Positions 31,306 through 39,583 of a stretch of 49,959 nucleotides of DNA are shown piece after piece. The position numbers were made by a program, and so were the translations under genes. The notes below the pieces were generated by a model. The model was not told the DNA's origin, did no database searches, and saw nothing but the letters and a program-made list of their open reading frames with translations. Every line of letters starts with the position of its first letter. Position 1 is the stretch's first letter. The stretch is from a virus: the IMG/VR virus record IMGVR_UViG_3300028030_000014, positions 1 through 49,959 of that record, one strand, 5' to 3'.

Positions 31306-31482
31306 CTATGATCCAGCCTTTGACTTGTGCTGAAATTGATTAGCGGCAATCATTGAATAAACATCGGGCATTACAAGCTCTTTATCCGGCTGGTTGTAAT
31401 CATCGAAAAGCTGATTGGCCAAACCTTCCTGTTCGTCTGGTGGTGCTTCGTTTATCCGTTTGATTATTTCATCAAGTTCCAT
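31306..31482 (-). CDS. Small hypothetical acidic protein
   Basis: A 58-aa acidic helical protein (MELDEIIKRINEAPPDEQEG...). Its start overlaps the end of the minor head gene by 11 bases, so it is coupled to it. If the metallopeptidase-like domain upstream is a toxin, a co-translated small acidic protein would be the expected place for an inhibitor, but that is speculation. Confidence 0.58.
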   Translation of the reverse strand: MELDEIIKRINEAPPDEQEGLANQLFDDYNQPDKELVMPDVYSMIAANQFQHKSKAGS

Positions 31483-33313
31483 AAGCTCTATCGTGCTTTC
31501 TGAATATTTTTAATAGCGCAGGGTGTATTCTGTAATACTCTGATTTAGGCCGTGACATATACACTGCAAACGATTCAGCGATGAACTCTCTATCATTCGC
31601 CCCCGCATACTCACTCAATGACAGATTCCATCCGTGTTGCCGTGGGCGTTCAGCCTGTATGAATGCGTTTATATCTTCCCCTATCGGGCTATCGATCAAA
31701 TGCAAAACATGACCATACTCATGATATATAGTCGTTTTTCGTGCAGTTTTCAATTCTCCTGTTGATGATGTTGACCATCCATATTTTTGTGTATCTTGGA
31801 ATTTCTTTGCTGCTTTTTCAGCTTCTGGACTAAATAGATGTTTTGCCTTGTCTATTTTGACGCTATGTTCCCTGATATATTTTGGTTTATAGATACCAGA
31901 TATTTTAATCTGATCTTCAACATCACTAATGCGCCCGAACTTCGTGGGTAAATGTAGCACTCCATCACCATGTCGATAAACAGATGCATTTGCCCTTTTA
32001 GGGGTTCTTAATCTCGCTTTTTTGTATCTGGATGCTGGCCCCACGAATTCTAAAGGCTTAAGGCTAAATCGCTCTGTAACCTCTTGTGCAGCGTTTATAG
32101 CATTAGCAACAGATTTATTATAAACACCCTTCAAGTCAGCATCTTTTGCCACACCGCTTTCTACCAAAAACTTAGAAGCATCACTTGCTGTTTTTGGAGG
32201 TGTGAATTCTTGGTATTTGAATTGCGGCCCTTGTTTTTTACTGGTCTCTTTCTTTGGTGCCTTGGCCACTTTTGCCTTGATTGGTTTAGGTTTCCTTTTC
32301 TCAGGCGTTTCAATATTTGAGAAATAATCAATTCGCGTATGAACCAGACACCGGCAATTGATAACTTCAGCCGCCCCGCCCCTGTGATCCCCAGGATAGC
32401 GCAACCGCGCACCGCTGGACATTACAAAATCTTCTTTCAGCCCGACCGTTTGCCCGTCCGCTTGTGAATGCGTATCGCGTACCCTTGCATCTCCTGATGA
32501 ATCCCAAACCCGGCGTATATCCTTTTCCCTGATCTTGCCGGTTTCAGCAACTTGTGTCAGTGCCTCATACTGCCCGCCGTGAATGCTGGATATGGTTTCC
32601 GTTCTGGCTATCGTTTGCCCCCGGCGTTTTAGAAGCCCGTCTGAATAGCGATTGATTGCCCTGCCTATAAACCCACCTTTTAACGGCTTATCATCGCGCA
32701 TGGCCCGCCTAACCACGCTATCGAACCGTTTATCGCGTGCTTTCCTGTTTAGATACTGTGCATAGTTGCCGGTTTCCAAATCAGCCATTGCATTCCTTAC
32801 CGCGATTTCATCAGGAGCCGATAAGCCTATAATTCCGCCCTCGCGCCGTTTGGTTTTCGGGTTATACCGCCCTGTAATATCAAGCGCCGTGGCTTTAGGA
32901 TTCCGCCCCGCTTTCATTCCGGCCTCGATGTGTGTCCGCACAACCGCCCTTTGTTCACCAGTAATGCGGGTTATGAAGTCCGAACTATGTTCCCTTATCC
33001 ATTTTTCCGCTCTTAGGTTTCTTGCATCAAACCGGACAATAAACGCCGTACCTGATAAGTCCTTGAGTGTGCCAAGCTCTGCAATCCCTGCCTTGCCCCC
33101 GGCCGCATAAGCATCTGCAATTGCCCGTTCAAACGCATCAAACGCGCCCCTGTCAATAAAAAGTGCATCAATAGCGCCTTGCACGTCCCCGCGCTCTAAA
33201 GCCGCTGTAACCTGCCCTATTCTCGCCTGTGATGTGATTTCTCTAATGCTTGCCATGAATGCCCGCCGGATTGCAGGTTCATACTTGTCAAGAACATCAT
33301 TCAGGGATTTCAT
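31472..33313 (-). CDS. MuF-type minor head protein fused to an HExxH metallopeptidase-like domain
   Basis: A 613-aa two-part protein. Residues about 190-325 form the Mu F / SPP1 gp7 core (RTETISSIHGGQYEAL, then RVRDTHSQADGQ and NCRC at 319-322), a portal-associated head protein that can enter the host with DNA. A Lys/Pro-rich linker (335-370) leads to a C-terminal domain. There, HEYGH (531-535) followed by REFIAESFAVY (575-585) is a zincin site with H531, H535 and a downstream Glu (E576 or E580) as likely zinc ligands, and E532 as base. It resembles lethal-factor-like peptidases. It may cleave a host protein early in infection, or act as a maturation protease. MuF fusions to toxin domains are known in phages. 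Confidence 0.78.
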   Translation of the reverse strand: MKSLNDVLDKYEPAIRRAFMASIREITSQARIGQVTAALERGDVQGAIDALFIDRGAFDAFERAIADAYAAGGKAGIAELGTLKDLSGTAFIVRFDARNLRAEKWIREHSSDFITRITGEQRAVVRTHIEAGMKAGRNPKATALDITGRYNPKTKRREGGIIGLSAPDEIAVRNAMADLETGNYAQYLNRKARDKRFDSVVRRAMRDDKPLKGGFIGRAINRYSDGLLKRRGQTIARTETISSIHGGQYEALTQVAETGKIREKDIRRVWDSSGDARVRDTHSQADGQTVGLKEDFVMSSGARLRYPGDHRGGAAEVINCRCLVHTRIDYFSNIETPEKRKPKPIKAKVAKAPKKETSKKQGPQFKYQEFTPPKTASDASKFLVESGVAKDADLKGVYNKSVANAINAAQEVTERFSLKPLEFVGPASRYKKARLRTPKRANASVYRHGDGVLHLPTKFGRISDVEDQIKISGIYKPKYIREHSVKIDKAKHLFSPEAEKAAKKFQDTQKYGWSTSSTGELKTARKTTIYHEYGHVLHLIDSPIGEDINAFIQAERPRQHGWNLSLSEYAGANDREFIAESFAVYMSRPKSEYYRIHPALLKIFRKHDRAYGT

Positions 33314-33317
33314 TTAA

Positions 33318-33671
33318 CTACCTGCGAGCCTGTAGTTCATAAAAAACAACCGTTCCGGCTGGTGAAAGTGGAATGACGTTGATAATCTCATGCGCCGCGC
33401 CTTCAACCGTCAAAGTATCAGCAACATCAGGGACTACGGTTAGCCCCTCAGTGGACATGTAGATTTTCTTATCTGTTTCCTGAATCAGCGTCCCGTCGAT
33501 TTCCTTATTCGAATAATTCATGACCGCGACTAATACAGTGTGGTTTGTTTCGGTCTGTGTAGGGTTTTGAGGCGATCCGCTATTAACTGTTTGCGTCAAG
33601 GTCACAGATTGCCCGAACTCCTTTATCAGTTCTTCTGCAACTGTTCTGACTTCTGTGTAATCAAACGCCAT
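33318..33671 (-). CDS. Head-tail joining protein
   Basis: A 117-aa beta-rich protein. GQSVTLTQTVNSGSPQNPT and IINVIPLSPAGTVVFYELQARR resemble the beta-barrel head-closure proteins of phages (a role like HK97 gp7/SPP1 gp16). It lies just after the DnaT-like connector gene. Confidence 0.66.
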   Translation of the reverse strand: MAFDYTEVRTVAEELIKEFGQSVTLTQTVNSGSPQNPTQTETNHTVLVAVMNYSNKEIDGTLIQETDKKIYMSTEGLTVVPDVADTLTVEGAAHEIINVIPLSPAGTVVFYELQARR

Positions 33672-33673
33672 TA

Positions 33674-34237
33674 TCAGACCCTTTTCGAAGCGCCAAACCT
33701 TGCAACATTAGACCCGGCAAGGTTTGAACCGTCAACCGGTGAGGCAAAGCATTTTAGCAACCCTGTCACTATAGCAAGCGCCTTTGTCGCGTCAACCGCT
33801 GTTACCGTAGCTGTTGCAGATGCAAAGTATTCTTTTTCAATTGACCCGACCTTAACCCGCTTTGTTGCCGCTGTGGTGCTGGTTGCACTTGCCGCTGTAG
33901 TGCTTGAAGGCTTGACCAGTTCCAGCAATGACATTTCAGCCACCGCTTTTTTAACCTCGATAGGCGTTTCGGTATCTGGTATCAGGTTATTTTCACAATC
34001 ATACATGCCGGTACGCGGAATTACTAAGGCTTGGACCCGTTTGAATGTTCGCTTACCCGTCCAGCCATAGGCCGTTGCAAGTCTTGCGTTTGCCCGTACA
34101 ATAGCGGCTTCCTTGTCTGCATCAGCACCCGTCCATGCAGCATTTCCGCGCAATGTGTGGTATGAATTGACATATGTTAAGTCAACAAGGCTTGTGGCCG
34201 TTGCCATGCCTGTGCCGTCTTCTACGATTAAGGCCAT
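33674..34237 (-). CDS. DnaT-like head-tail connector protein
   Basis: A 187-aa protein starting MALIVEDGTGMATATSLVDL, then YVNSYHTLRGNAAWTGADADKEAA split as a helical repeat and VIPRTGMYDCENNLIPDTETP. This is the 'DnaT-like ssDNA-binding' protein family of phage head modules, which structurally resembles gp6-type connectors. The name is historical; a connector role is more likely. Confidence 0.72.
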   Translation of the reverse strand: MALIVEDGTGMATATSLVDLTYVNSYHTLRGNAAWTGADADKEAAIVRANARLATAYGWTGKRTFKRVQALVIPRTGMYDCENNLIPDTETPIEVKKAVAEMSLLELVKPSSTTAASATSTTAATKRVKVGSIEKEYFASATATVTAVDATKALAIVTGLLKCFASPVDGSNLAGSNVARFGASKRV

Positions 34238-34259
34238 GTTCTATTTTAGCTTTCAGTTG

Positions 34260-34718
34260 TTATTCACACCAATCAGATTTTTTGCCGCCATCATATTCAC
34301 GCGCCAGCCCGTTACCTATCAGCCATTCACTGACAAGCGCCGGATTGCCATCAACCATGAATCGCAAATCAGCCAGAACACGGCCATACTTGTCATGGAT
34401 TTTAGTATCATAAAGTAGCACGACCGTATTACCTTTATGTAGCACATTTTTAAGCCCATTGGTAGCTGCATCGCCTTTTTCTGCTTCATATGGGCATTTT
34501 GCACGATAGCCTTTTTCTGGTGTATCAACTCCGAATATGCGGACATTTTGCACCCTGAATATTTCCGGCCATGCTGGTACAGAAACTTTGACTGTGTCAC
34601 CATCAATTACCTTGATGATAAAGGCTTCATATTCAATTATTTCAGCCCGCGCCATGCTGGTCAACATGCTGAATATCACGAATAAAGCAACCGTTAATAA
34701 TTTCGCCGTGTTTGTCAT
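34260..34718 (-). CDS. Secreted thermonuclease (SNase family)
   Basis: A 152-aa protein. Residues 1-25 are a signal peptide (hydrophobic 7-22, cleavage site ARA). A staphylococcal-nuclease fold follows, with all active residues in place: D41 (IDGDT), R60, D65, T66, E68 (the RIFGVDTPE segment) and R113 (HDKYGR). It should cut DNA and RNA with calcium in the periplasm or outside the cell. It sits oddly in the head gene module. Possible roles are degrading DNA of competing phages at the surface or recovering nucleotides from lysed cells. Confidence 0.85.
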   Translation of the reverse strand: MTNTAKLLTVALFVIFSMLTSMARAEIIEYEAFIIKVIDGDTVKVSVPAWPEIFRVQNVRIFGVDTPEKGYRAKCPYEAEKGDAATNGLKNVLHKGNTVVLLYDTKIHDKYGRVLADLRFMVDGNPALVSEWLIGNGLAREYDGGKKSDWCE

Positions 34719-34732
34719 TTGTTGCCCTCGTT

Positions 34733-35335
34733 TTAGTGTGCTGAACCCAGTTGGTGCATCTTTGCTGAAAACGATTCTTGATTCCTCAAACGGTCAGCGT
34801 AAGCATCAAGCAACCTGCTCTGACGGATAGAATCCCGTTCAAGCCTTTTTATTGTGCCTTCCTGAATTGCATCCCGTTCTGGAACCTTGGCCACATCATG
34901 CCACCAGTCCCAATTAGCAATAGCCTTTGCTGATTGAAGCTGGACAACTTTTAACTTGCCCTCTACGCCCGTGTTGAATTGGCGTTGATGAAGTAGAAAG
35001 CTTGAAAATTCTTTCTTGGTTTCTTCCAATTGAGCCGCAACCGGGTCAACTGCGCTGTTGATACTGGTCACGATCAAAGACCCTACAACCCCCGCGATTG
35101 AAAGAACAGCCACGACCGCGTAGAGAACGGTTTTAACCGTTTCAGCGCCCTCTTTTTTGCCCACGCTTATCTGGTGCTGAAACCTGTCTGATAATTCCTT
35201 AACCGCGCCTTCAATCTTGGCATTATGGGCAGTTATTCGCGTTAATGCATCCTGAAAGCTGTCAAATGTGGTTTCAAGTTGTACCAACCTTGACGAATGA
35301 TCTTCAAGTCTTTTCAATTGTGTTTGTTCCGTCAT
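34733..35335 (-). CDS. Coiled-coil membrane protein
   Basis: A 200-aa protein. The first 60 residues are helical with heptads (RLEDHSSRLVQLE). One transmembrane segment (about 70-92; VLYAVVAVLSIAGVVGSL) is followed by a second helical part that contains LEETKKEFSSFLL and a third coiled coil near the C-terminus. It may span the inner membrane. Its place in the head module is unexplained. Function unknown. Confidence 0.6.
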   Translation of the reverse strand: MTEQTQLKRLEDHSSRLVQLETTFDSFQDALTRITAHNAKIEGAVKELSDRFQHQISVGKKEGAETVKTVLYAVVAVLSIAGVVGSLIVTSINSAVDPVAAQLEETKKEFSSFLLHQRQFNTGVEGKLKVVQLQSAKAIANWDWWHDVAKVPERDAIQEGTIKRLERDSIRQSRLLDAYADRLRNQESFSAKMHQLGSAH

Positions 35336-37302
35336 GCGCCCAATCTCATTCCGAAAAACCAGTTATGCGACTTGCCAGCATAGTAATTTAGTTTAAACGT
35401 ATTTCCTGAAACACTACCAGCATTTACAGTATCGCCTTGTGCAAGCTGTACGGAAGCAGTCAGGCCATTTTGCACCCCTGTAACTTGCGCATATATCGTG
35501 CCATTTTTATAGATTGCGGCCCGACCACTGTCATTGTTTCTATATCCATACCAACCAAATTGATATAAACCAGCAACAGGAGCCGTAAAAAGACCAGTTG
35601 CCAAATCCATAGCCCCACCAGAATTGTCAAACTCAAAGTGCGTAGGGTGATACGTCCCGCTAATATAAACATCGGCTGGTGGACTGGCTTGGTGGTAAGC
35701 TTGGAAACTTAGCGAAATGCCGCTGTTTGATGTGGTTATAAAGAGCATCGGCGTATTGCCTGCCCCAAGTGTCAAAACCGCTGTTGCACCAGCCGGAACC
35801 ACTTGACTTGCATTTTGTGCAACAATATTCATTGCCGCGCCGTCAGTTGCAACCCCCATTATTCCAGATGAATTCTTGAAATTCCTAGAGGCACTATGTG
35901 GAGGATAATAGACTAAGCCAAACAAAGGCAATCCGTTTACACTCACAGCCACATCAACGTCACCGATTGGCTGACTTACTCTTGCAGATATTGTGCCTAT
36001 GCTATTCCAGAAACCGGTGCCATCATCTGCCGCCTCATCCCCCGCAATCGCAGCCTTGATAAATTCATATCGTGGTAAGTGAATATCAGCAAGCGTGCCA
36101 TCACCTATACCTATACGATGAATTTCACCATCTTGCGGAGCAACAATCGCCTTGAGTGCCGCAACATCTGCAACAGGGTAATTTGCATTAGCAGATTGCC
36201 CGAATGTGTTGCCTATCGGAACCGATGGCCATGCGTCCATTGCCGGGTCATCCCGGTAATATGTCGGCCAGTTGGCAACAGATGTGTTAATCCAAACCTT
36301 GTGAGTTGTGTCTGCCGCATCCGGTGTTGTATTGCTCACATTGATTTTAGCTGGTGCAACCTGTATCGGTTGAGCCTTTGCCCATTGACCAGCAACAACC
36401 TGCAATATCTTGTCATTATCCGCAACAGTTGCAAGAGGCAATAAGCGAGCCGTTGCATCTGCTGGCATATTATCAGCCGAAACCAGAACCCACGCCCCCG
36501 CAGTGCGCTTATACACGCCCTTTGGATATTGTGGAGCCAAAGCCGTACCCGTTCCTATATCATCAACAGTCAAAAGCGAATAATTACCATCAACCGTAGT
36601 TGGTAAACCTGCATATGTTGCCGCATATCCAGTAATTTCACTTGGATTGATAGACATTTCAGTCTTGGTTAATCCCCAACCAGCCCCGTCATGTGACCAG
36701 TATTCTTTTTTCCCGTCATTCAGAAATACAATAGCAAACGAACCGTCAACAGGTGAGGCAAACTCAACCCCCGTTGGTTCCATCCCGGTCGTGGCATTCA
36801 ATCGAGAAATTACCCTTGTTTTGCCAGTATGAGCACCCGATGAAACCGGTTCATCAAATACCAGCGCGCCATTGTTAACAACATAAACGCCAACAACATT
36901 TGCTCCATCGATAGTATCAAGGTGGAAAAAGTCGCCATTCTGCGCAGCCGAACCGTCCGCCCGATTAGGAATCGTGCCTGGAAGTGTTGAACCGTGACCC
37001 AAGCGAACGCCTGTAGCATTGTTTGTTGGCTTTGTAGCCTCAAGACCCGCCGCAGTCATTGCCGCGTCCGTGGTAGACACTGGAACTGTGATAGCCGCCG
37101 TTGTAGGGTTATACCATAGCTTGCTATCAACAAAAGCACTACTACCAGCCGGGATTGCATCCCCCGGATTTTTGTCAACTTCTGCAAGAGCTGCTTCATT
37201 AGCAATGGACCGCAAAACTGTTGCAGGATCAGAAGATGAACTAGCACTTGAATTTTTAATGAAATACCACGCTGGCAAATCGCCAACTATGTATGAACCC
37301 AT
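35332..37302 (-). CDS. Fibre-like virion protein with C1q/TNF-like tip
   Basis: A 656-aa protein with a Ser-rich start, then repeating beta and Thr/Ala/Gly-rich segments. The C-terminal ~135 residues look like a C1q/TNF-type trimeric jelly-roll: a DLATGLFTAPVAGLYQFGWYGY segment (split as FTAPVAGLYQF), AAIYKNGTIYAQV, and LAQGDTVNAGS with a terminal FFGMRL. Such tips bind cell surfaces. It is encoded in the head module, between the capsid gene and connectors, so it could decorate the head rather than the tail. It overlaps the coiled-coil gene by four bases. Confidence 0.72.
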   Translation of the reverse strand: MGSYIVGDLPAWYFIKNSSASSSSDPATVLRSIANEAALAEVDKNPGDAIPAGSSAFVDSKLWYNPTTAAITVPVSTTDAAMTAAGLEATKPTNNATGVRLGHGSTLPGTIPNRADGSAAQNGDFFHLDTIDGANVVGVYVVNNGALVFDEPVSSGAHTGKTRVISRLNATTGMEPTGVEFASPVDGSFAIVFLNDGKKEYWSHDGAGWGLTKTEMSINPSEITGYAATYAGLPTTVDGNYSLLTVDDIGTGTALAPQYPKGVYKRTAGAWVLVSADNMPADATARLLPLATVADNDKILQVVAGQWAKAQPIQVAPAKINVSNTTPDAADTTHKVWINTSVANWPTYYRDDPAMDAWPSVPIGNTFGQSANANYPVADVAALKAIVAPQDGEIHRIGIGDGTLADIHLPRYEFIKAAIAGDEAADDGTGFWNSIGTISARVSQPIGDVDVAVSVNGLPLFGLVYYPPHSASRNFKNSSGIMGVATDGAAMNIVAQNASQVVPAGATAVLTLGAGNTPMLFITTSNSGISLSFQAYHQASPPADVYISGTYHPTHFEFDNSGGAMDLATGLFTAPVAGLYQFGWYGYRNNDSGRAAIYKNGTIYAQVTGVQNGLTASVQLAQGDTVNAGSVSGNTFKLNYYAGKSHNWFFGMRLGA

Positions 37303-37353
37303 CTCACTAATTCCTGTTTTTATTGGTTGCGGATTAGTGGCGTTGCTTCTGCT

Positions 37354-37578
37354 TTAGCCGTTTTCGTTTTCTGTTGGTGCGGCTTCTGCTGCTGGTTCTG
37401 TGGTTTCGGCTTCTGCCGGGGTTTCGGTTTCAGGTGCGGCTTTTGCAACGGATTCTGTTTTAGGCTTGCGTACCGCCCGTGCCTTTTTGGGCTTTTCAAT
37501 CCCGTGTTTTTTGCGCAGCTTATCAGTGATCTTGCCCCCGTTGGCTGCTACTGCATTAAGGAATGCAATGTTTGTCAT
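37354..37578 (-). CDS. Small Lys/Pro/Glu-rich protein after the capsid gene
   Basis: A 74-aa protein. The N-terminal third is a basic helix (NGGKITDKLRKKHG); the rest is Ala/Pro/Glu low-complexity. GGAGATTGAAA precedes the ATG at 37578; the upstream part of the frame is not coding. It sits directly after the major capsid gene, where head decoration or accessory proteins often lie. Function unknown. Confidence 0.6.
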   Translation of the reverse strand: MTNIAFLNAVAANGGKITDKLRKKHGIEKPKKARAVRKPKTESVAKAAPETETPAEAETTEPAAEAAPTENENG

Positions 37579-37638
37579 TTTCAATCTCCAGAATATAATG
37601 GAAAGGCGGGGAACATTGCCCCCGCCCGTCTGCATGTG

Positions 37639-38646
37639 TTAGCCGTTAGTTTTTACAAAAGCCATGCGGATATTCTTGCGCTGGTAAACGCGGTCAAAGT
37701 TTGCAGCCAGTTTCAATTCAGCATTAGTCGGGCCTTTCTTGGCAACAGAGCCGCCAACCCATTTAATACCGCGTGGATGCAGGATGAAGTTCCGGCGATT
37801 GACCAGAGTTTCAATGCCGCCGCCGTTGCCGCCAAGGACTGTACGATCAGTTTCAACGGGAACCTTTGGTGAGCCTTCACCGTGACCGAATGCACCCGCG
37901 CCAAACAGGATTGAGGTATAAGTGACACGGTTTGCACCCGCAACCGCTGGCATGGCATCAGTTACAATAACCCGCTTGCCCATGAAGGTCTGGAAAAGCA
38001 AGGCATTCGTTTGAATATCGAAATGATCCTGCAAGGCACCTTGTTTCTGCAAGTTCGCGTGCACAAGCGAGTGAATTGCAATAGCTGCAAGGTCATTCTT
38101 GGCATCGCCCATTGTCTGCATAGCGTCAACCATAGAATTCGCGGTAAGCTGTTCAGCGACCGTAACGGCTCCTGCTGCATCTGTTGCAATGTCTTTGACC
38201 ATGTCACTGGCATCATTTGCAATATTATCAGCCAAAACACCAAGGCCAGAATTGATCATGATTTTCTGATACTCACGGTCCCAATAAGAGACAAAGCGAT
38301 TTGCCAAAACTGTCAACGGATCATCACCGGCCACAATAGCAGCAAGGTCGGCGCCCTGAATTGTCTTGTTGCGGTTATGGTTGAATGCAATATCATCACC
38401 GCTGGATGCTTTTTCAGGCGTTGCAGTTACTGCCGGATCATCATCATCCACATTGGAATCGGTATCCGCCAGATCAACCCAGAACGGCATATCAACAGTA
38501 CGACCGCCGGAATTGGCTTGTGTATTGAACTCCCCGAAATTGGCAATGCCAGACGAGAAGAACAGTGAGTTTTCTTTGGTTTTTTCAAGCGCATATTCAG
38601 CAAATTCTTTAGGCTCAATGATGTCGCTGATTTGTGTAGTAGCCAT
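37639..38646 (-). CDS. Major capsid protein
   Basis: A 335-aa protein that follows portal and scaffold genes. An N-terminal DIIEPKEFAEYALEKTKENS helix (split here as EPKEFAEYALEKT), then a long HK97-like flow with DMPFWVDLADTD, FVSYWDREYQKIM, 'LAAIAIHSLVHANLQKQG' and a C-terminal 'GIKWVGGSVAK'. It should form the icosahedral shell. AAAGGG is ahead of the ATG. The HK97 fold is inferred from order and size. Confidence 0.8.
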   Translation of the reverse strand: MATTQISDIIEPKEFAEYALEKTKENSLFFSSGIANFGEFNTQANSGGRTVDMPFWVDLADTDSNVDDDDPAVTATPEKASSGDDIAFNHNRNKTIQGADLAAIVAGDDPLTVLANRFVSYWDREYQKIMINSGLGVLADNIANDASDMVKDIATDAAGAVTVAEQLTANSMVDAMQTMGDAKNDLAAIAIHSLVHANLQKQGALQDHFDIQTNALLFQTFMGKRVIVTDAMPAVAGANRVTYTSILFGAGAFGHGEGSPKVPVETDRTVLGGNGGGIETLVNRRNFILHPRGIKWVGGSVAKKGPTNAELKLAANFDRVYQRKNIRMAFVKTNG

Positions 38647-38747
38647 CTTTTTTAGGCCCTTTCATCAGTTTAAGTTAAAAGTCTTGCGACCGTTTTGAGG
38701 CCCAACTTCTGCCGTGCCTTGGTTGTGCGCTCCTGCGCGGGTATTTG

Positions 38748-39521
38748 CTATGCAGCAGCCTTTAGTGTCGCTGCAAGCGCCGGGTTTGACCTGGAAAGTT
38801 CGGACCTTTCATCAAGGTTCATTTCTTTCCATGTCTTGCCGGTGTGTTTTGTGCCGCCCTGTCGTGGTGCGCCGGAGCCTCCCGGTGCTGCTTCAAACAA
38901 AGCGCCCAATTCATCATCGCGGCGCAATTCGTCAACCAGATGTTTCAAGGTTGCAGGTGTGCCGGATGCGTCTTCCATAGGCTCGCCATTGGGAGCCAGA
39001 ATTATCATTTCAACATGGCCGTTCTCATCGACTTCTGCCTTGATGCGGCCCTTAACGTGAGGCATAAGCCCCTTAACGCTGCCCTTGGCTGCTGATATTG
39101 CTTGCGTAGCCTGAGCATCAATTGTGGAGTTTGTCAGCGCCCCGGTGATAGTGTTAAGCTGTGAATCCCTTTCAGCAAATGCAGCTTGATGGCGTTTTTC
39201 TGCCCGTTCAAGTTTGCGCTCAAGTTCTGCAACACGCGGATCGTCTTTCGGTGCGTCTTTGGTCTCAACCTTCAGTGCCTTAATAAGGGCGGGTAATTCG
39301 TCAAGGTCAAAATCATCATTGCCCAGAGCATCGCCAACCGCGTCCATGTCAAAGTCACGAAACTTTGCCAGCTTTTCAGCAATTGACCGTTTTTCCTCTT
39401 TCAATTCCTTGTTTGTCCGCTTCAGCCCAACTGTCTGTGAGGCCATGTACGATTCAATAGCTTCTTTTGCTGCATCGTCAAGGTCAATGCCAAGTTTTGC
39501 GGCAAGTTCTTCAATTGTCAT
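38748..39521 (-). CDS. Scaffold protein
   Basis: A 257-aa protein, highly charged and helical: 'ELKEEKRSIAEKLAKF' and 'VAELERKLERAEKRHQAAF' are coiled coils. A C-terminal Gly-rich patch and TWKEMNLDERSEL precede a basic-hydrophobic end, as in scaffolds that contact the capsid protein. It lies between portal and capsid genes. No protease motif is visible. Confidence 0.78.
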   Translation of the reverse strand: MTIEELAAKLGIDLDDAAKEAIESYMASQTVGLKRTNKELKEEKRSIAEKLAKFRDFDMDAVGDALGNDDFDLDELPALIKALKVETKDAPKDDPRVAELERKLERAEKRHQAAFAERDSQLNTITGALTNSTIDAQATQAISAAKGSVKGLMPHVKGRIKAEVDENGHVEMIILAPNGEPMEDASGTPATLKHLVDELRRDDELGALFEAAPGGSGAPRQGGTKHTGKTWKEMNLDERSELSRSNPALAATLKAAA

Positions 39522-39583
39522 TTATGTTTTTCCCATCCTTGGTAATTCAACAGCCAAGGTCTCTTGACCGCTATTAGCTTCTG

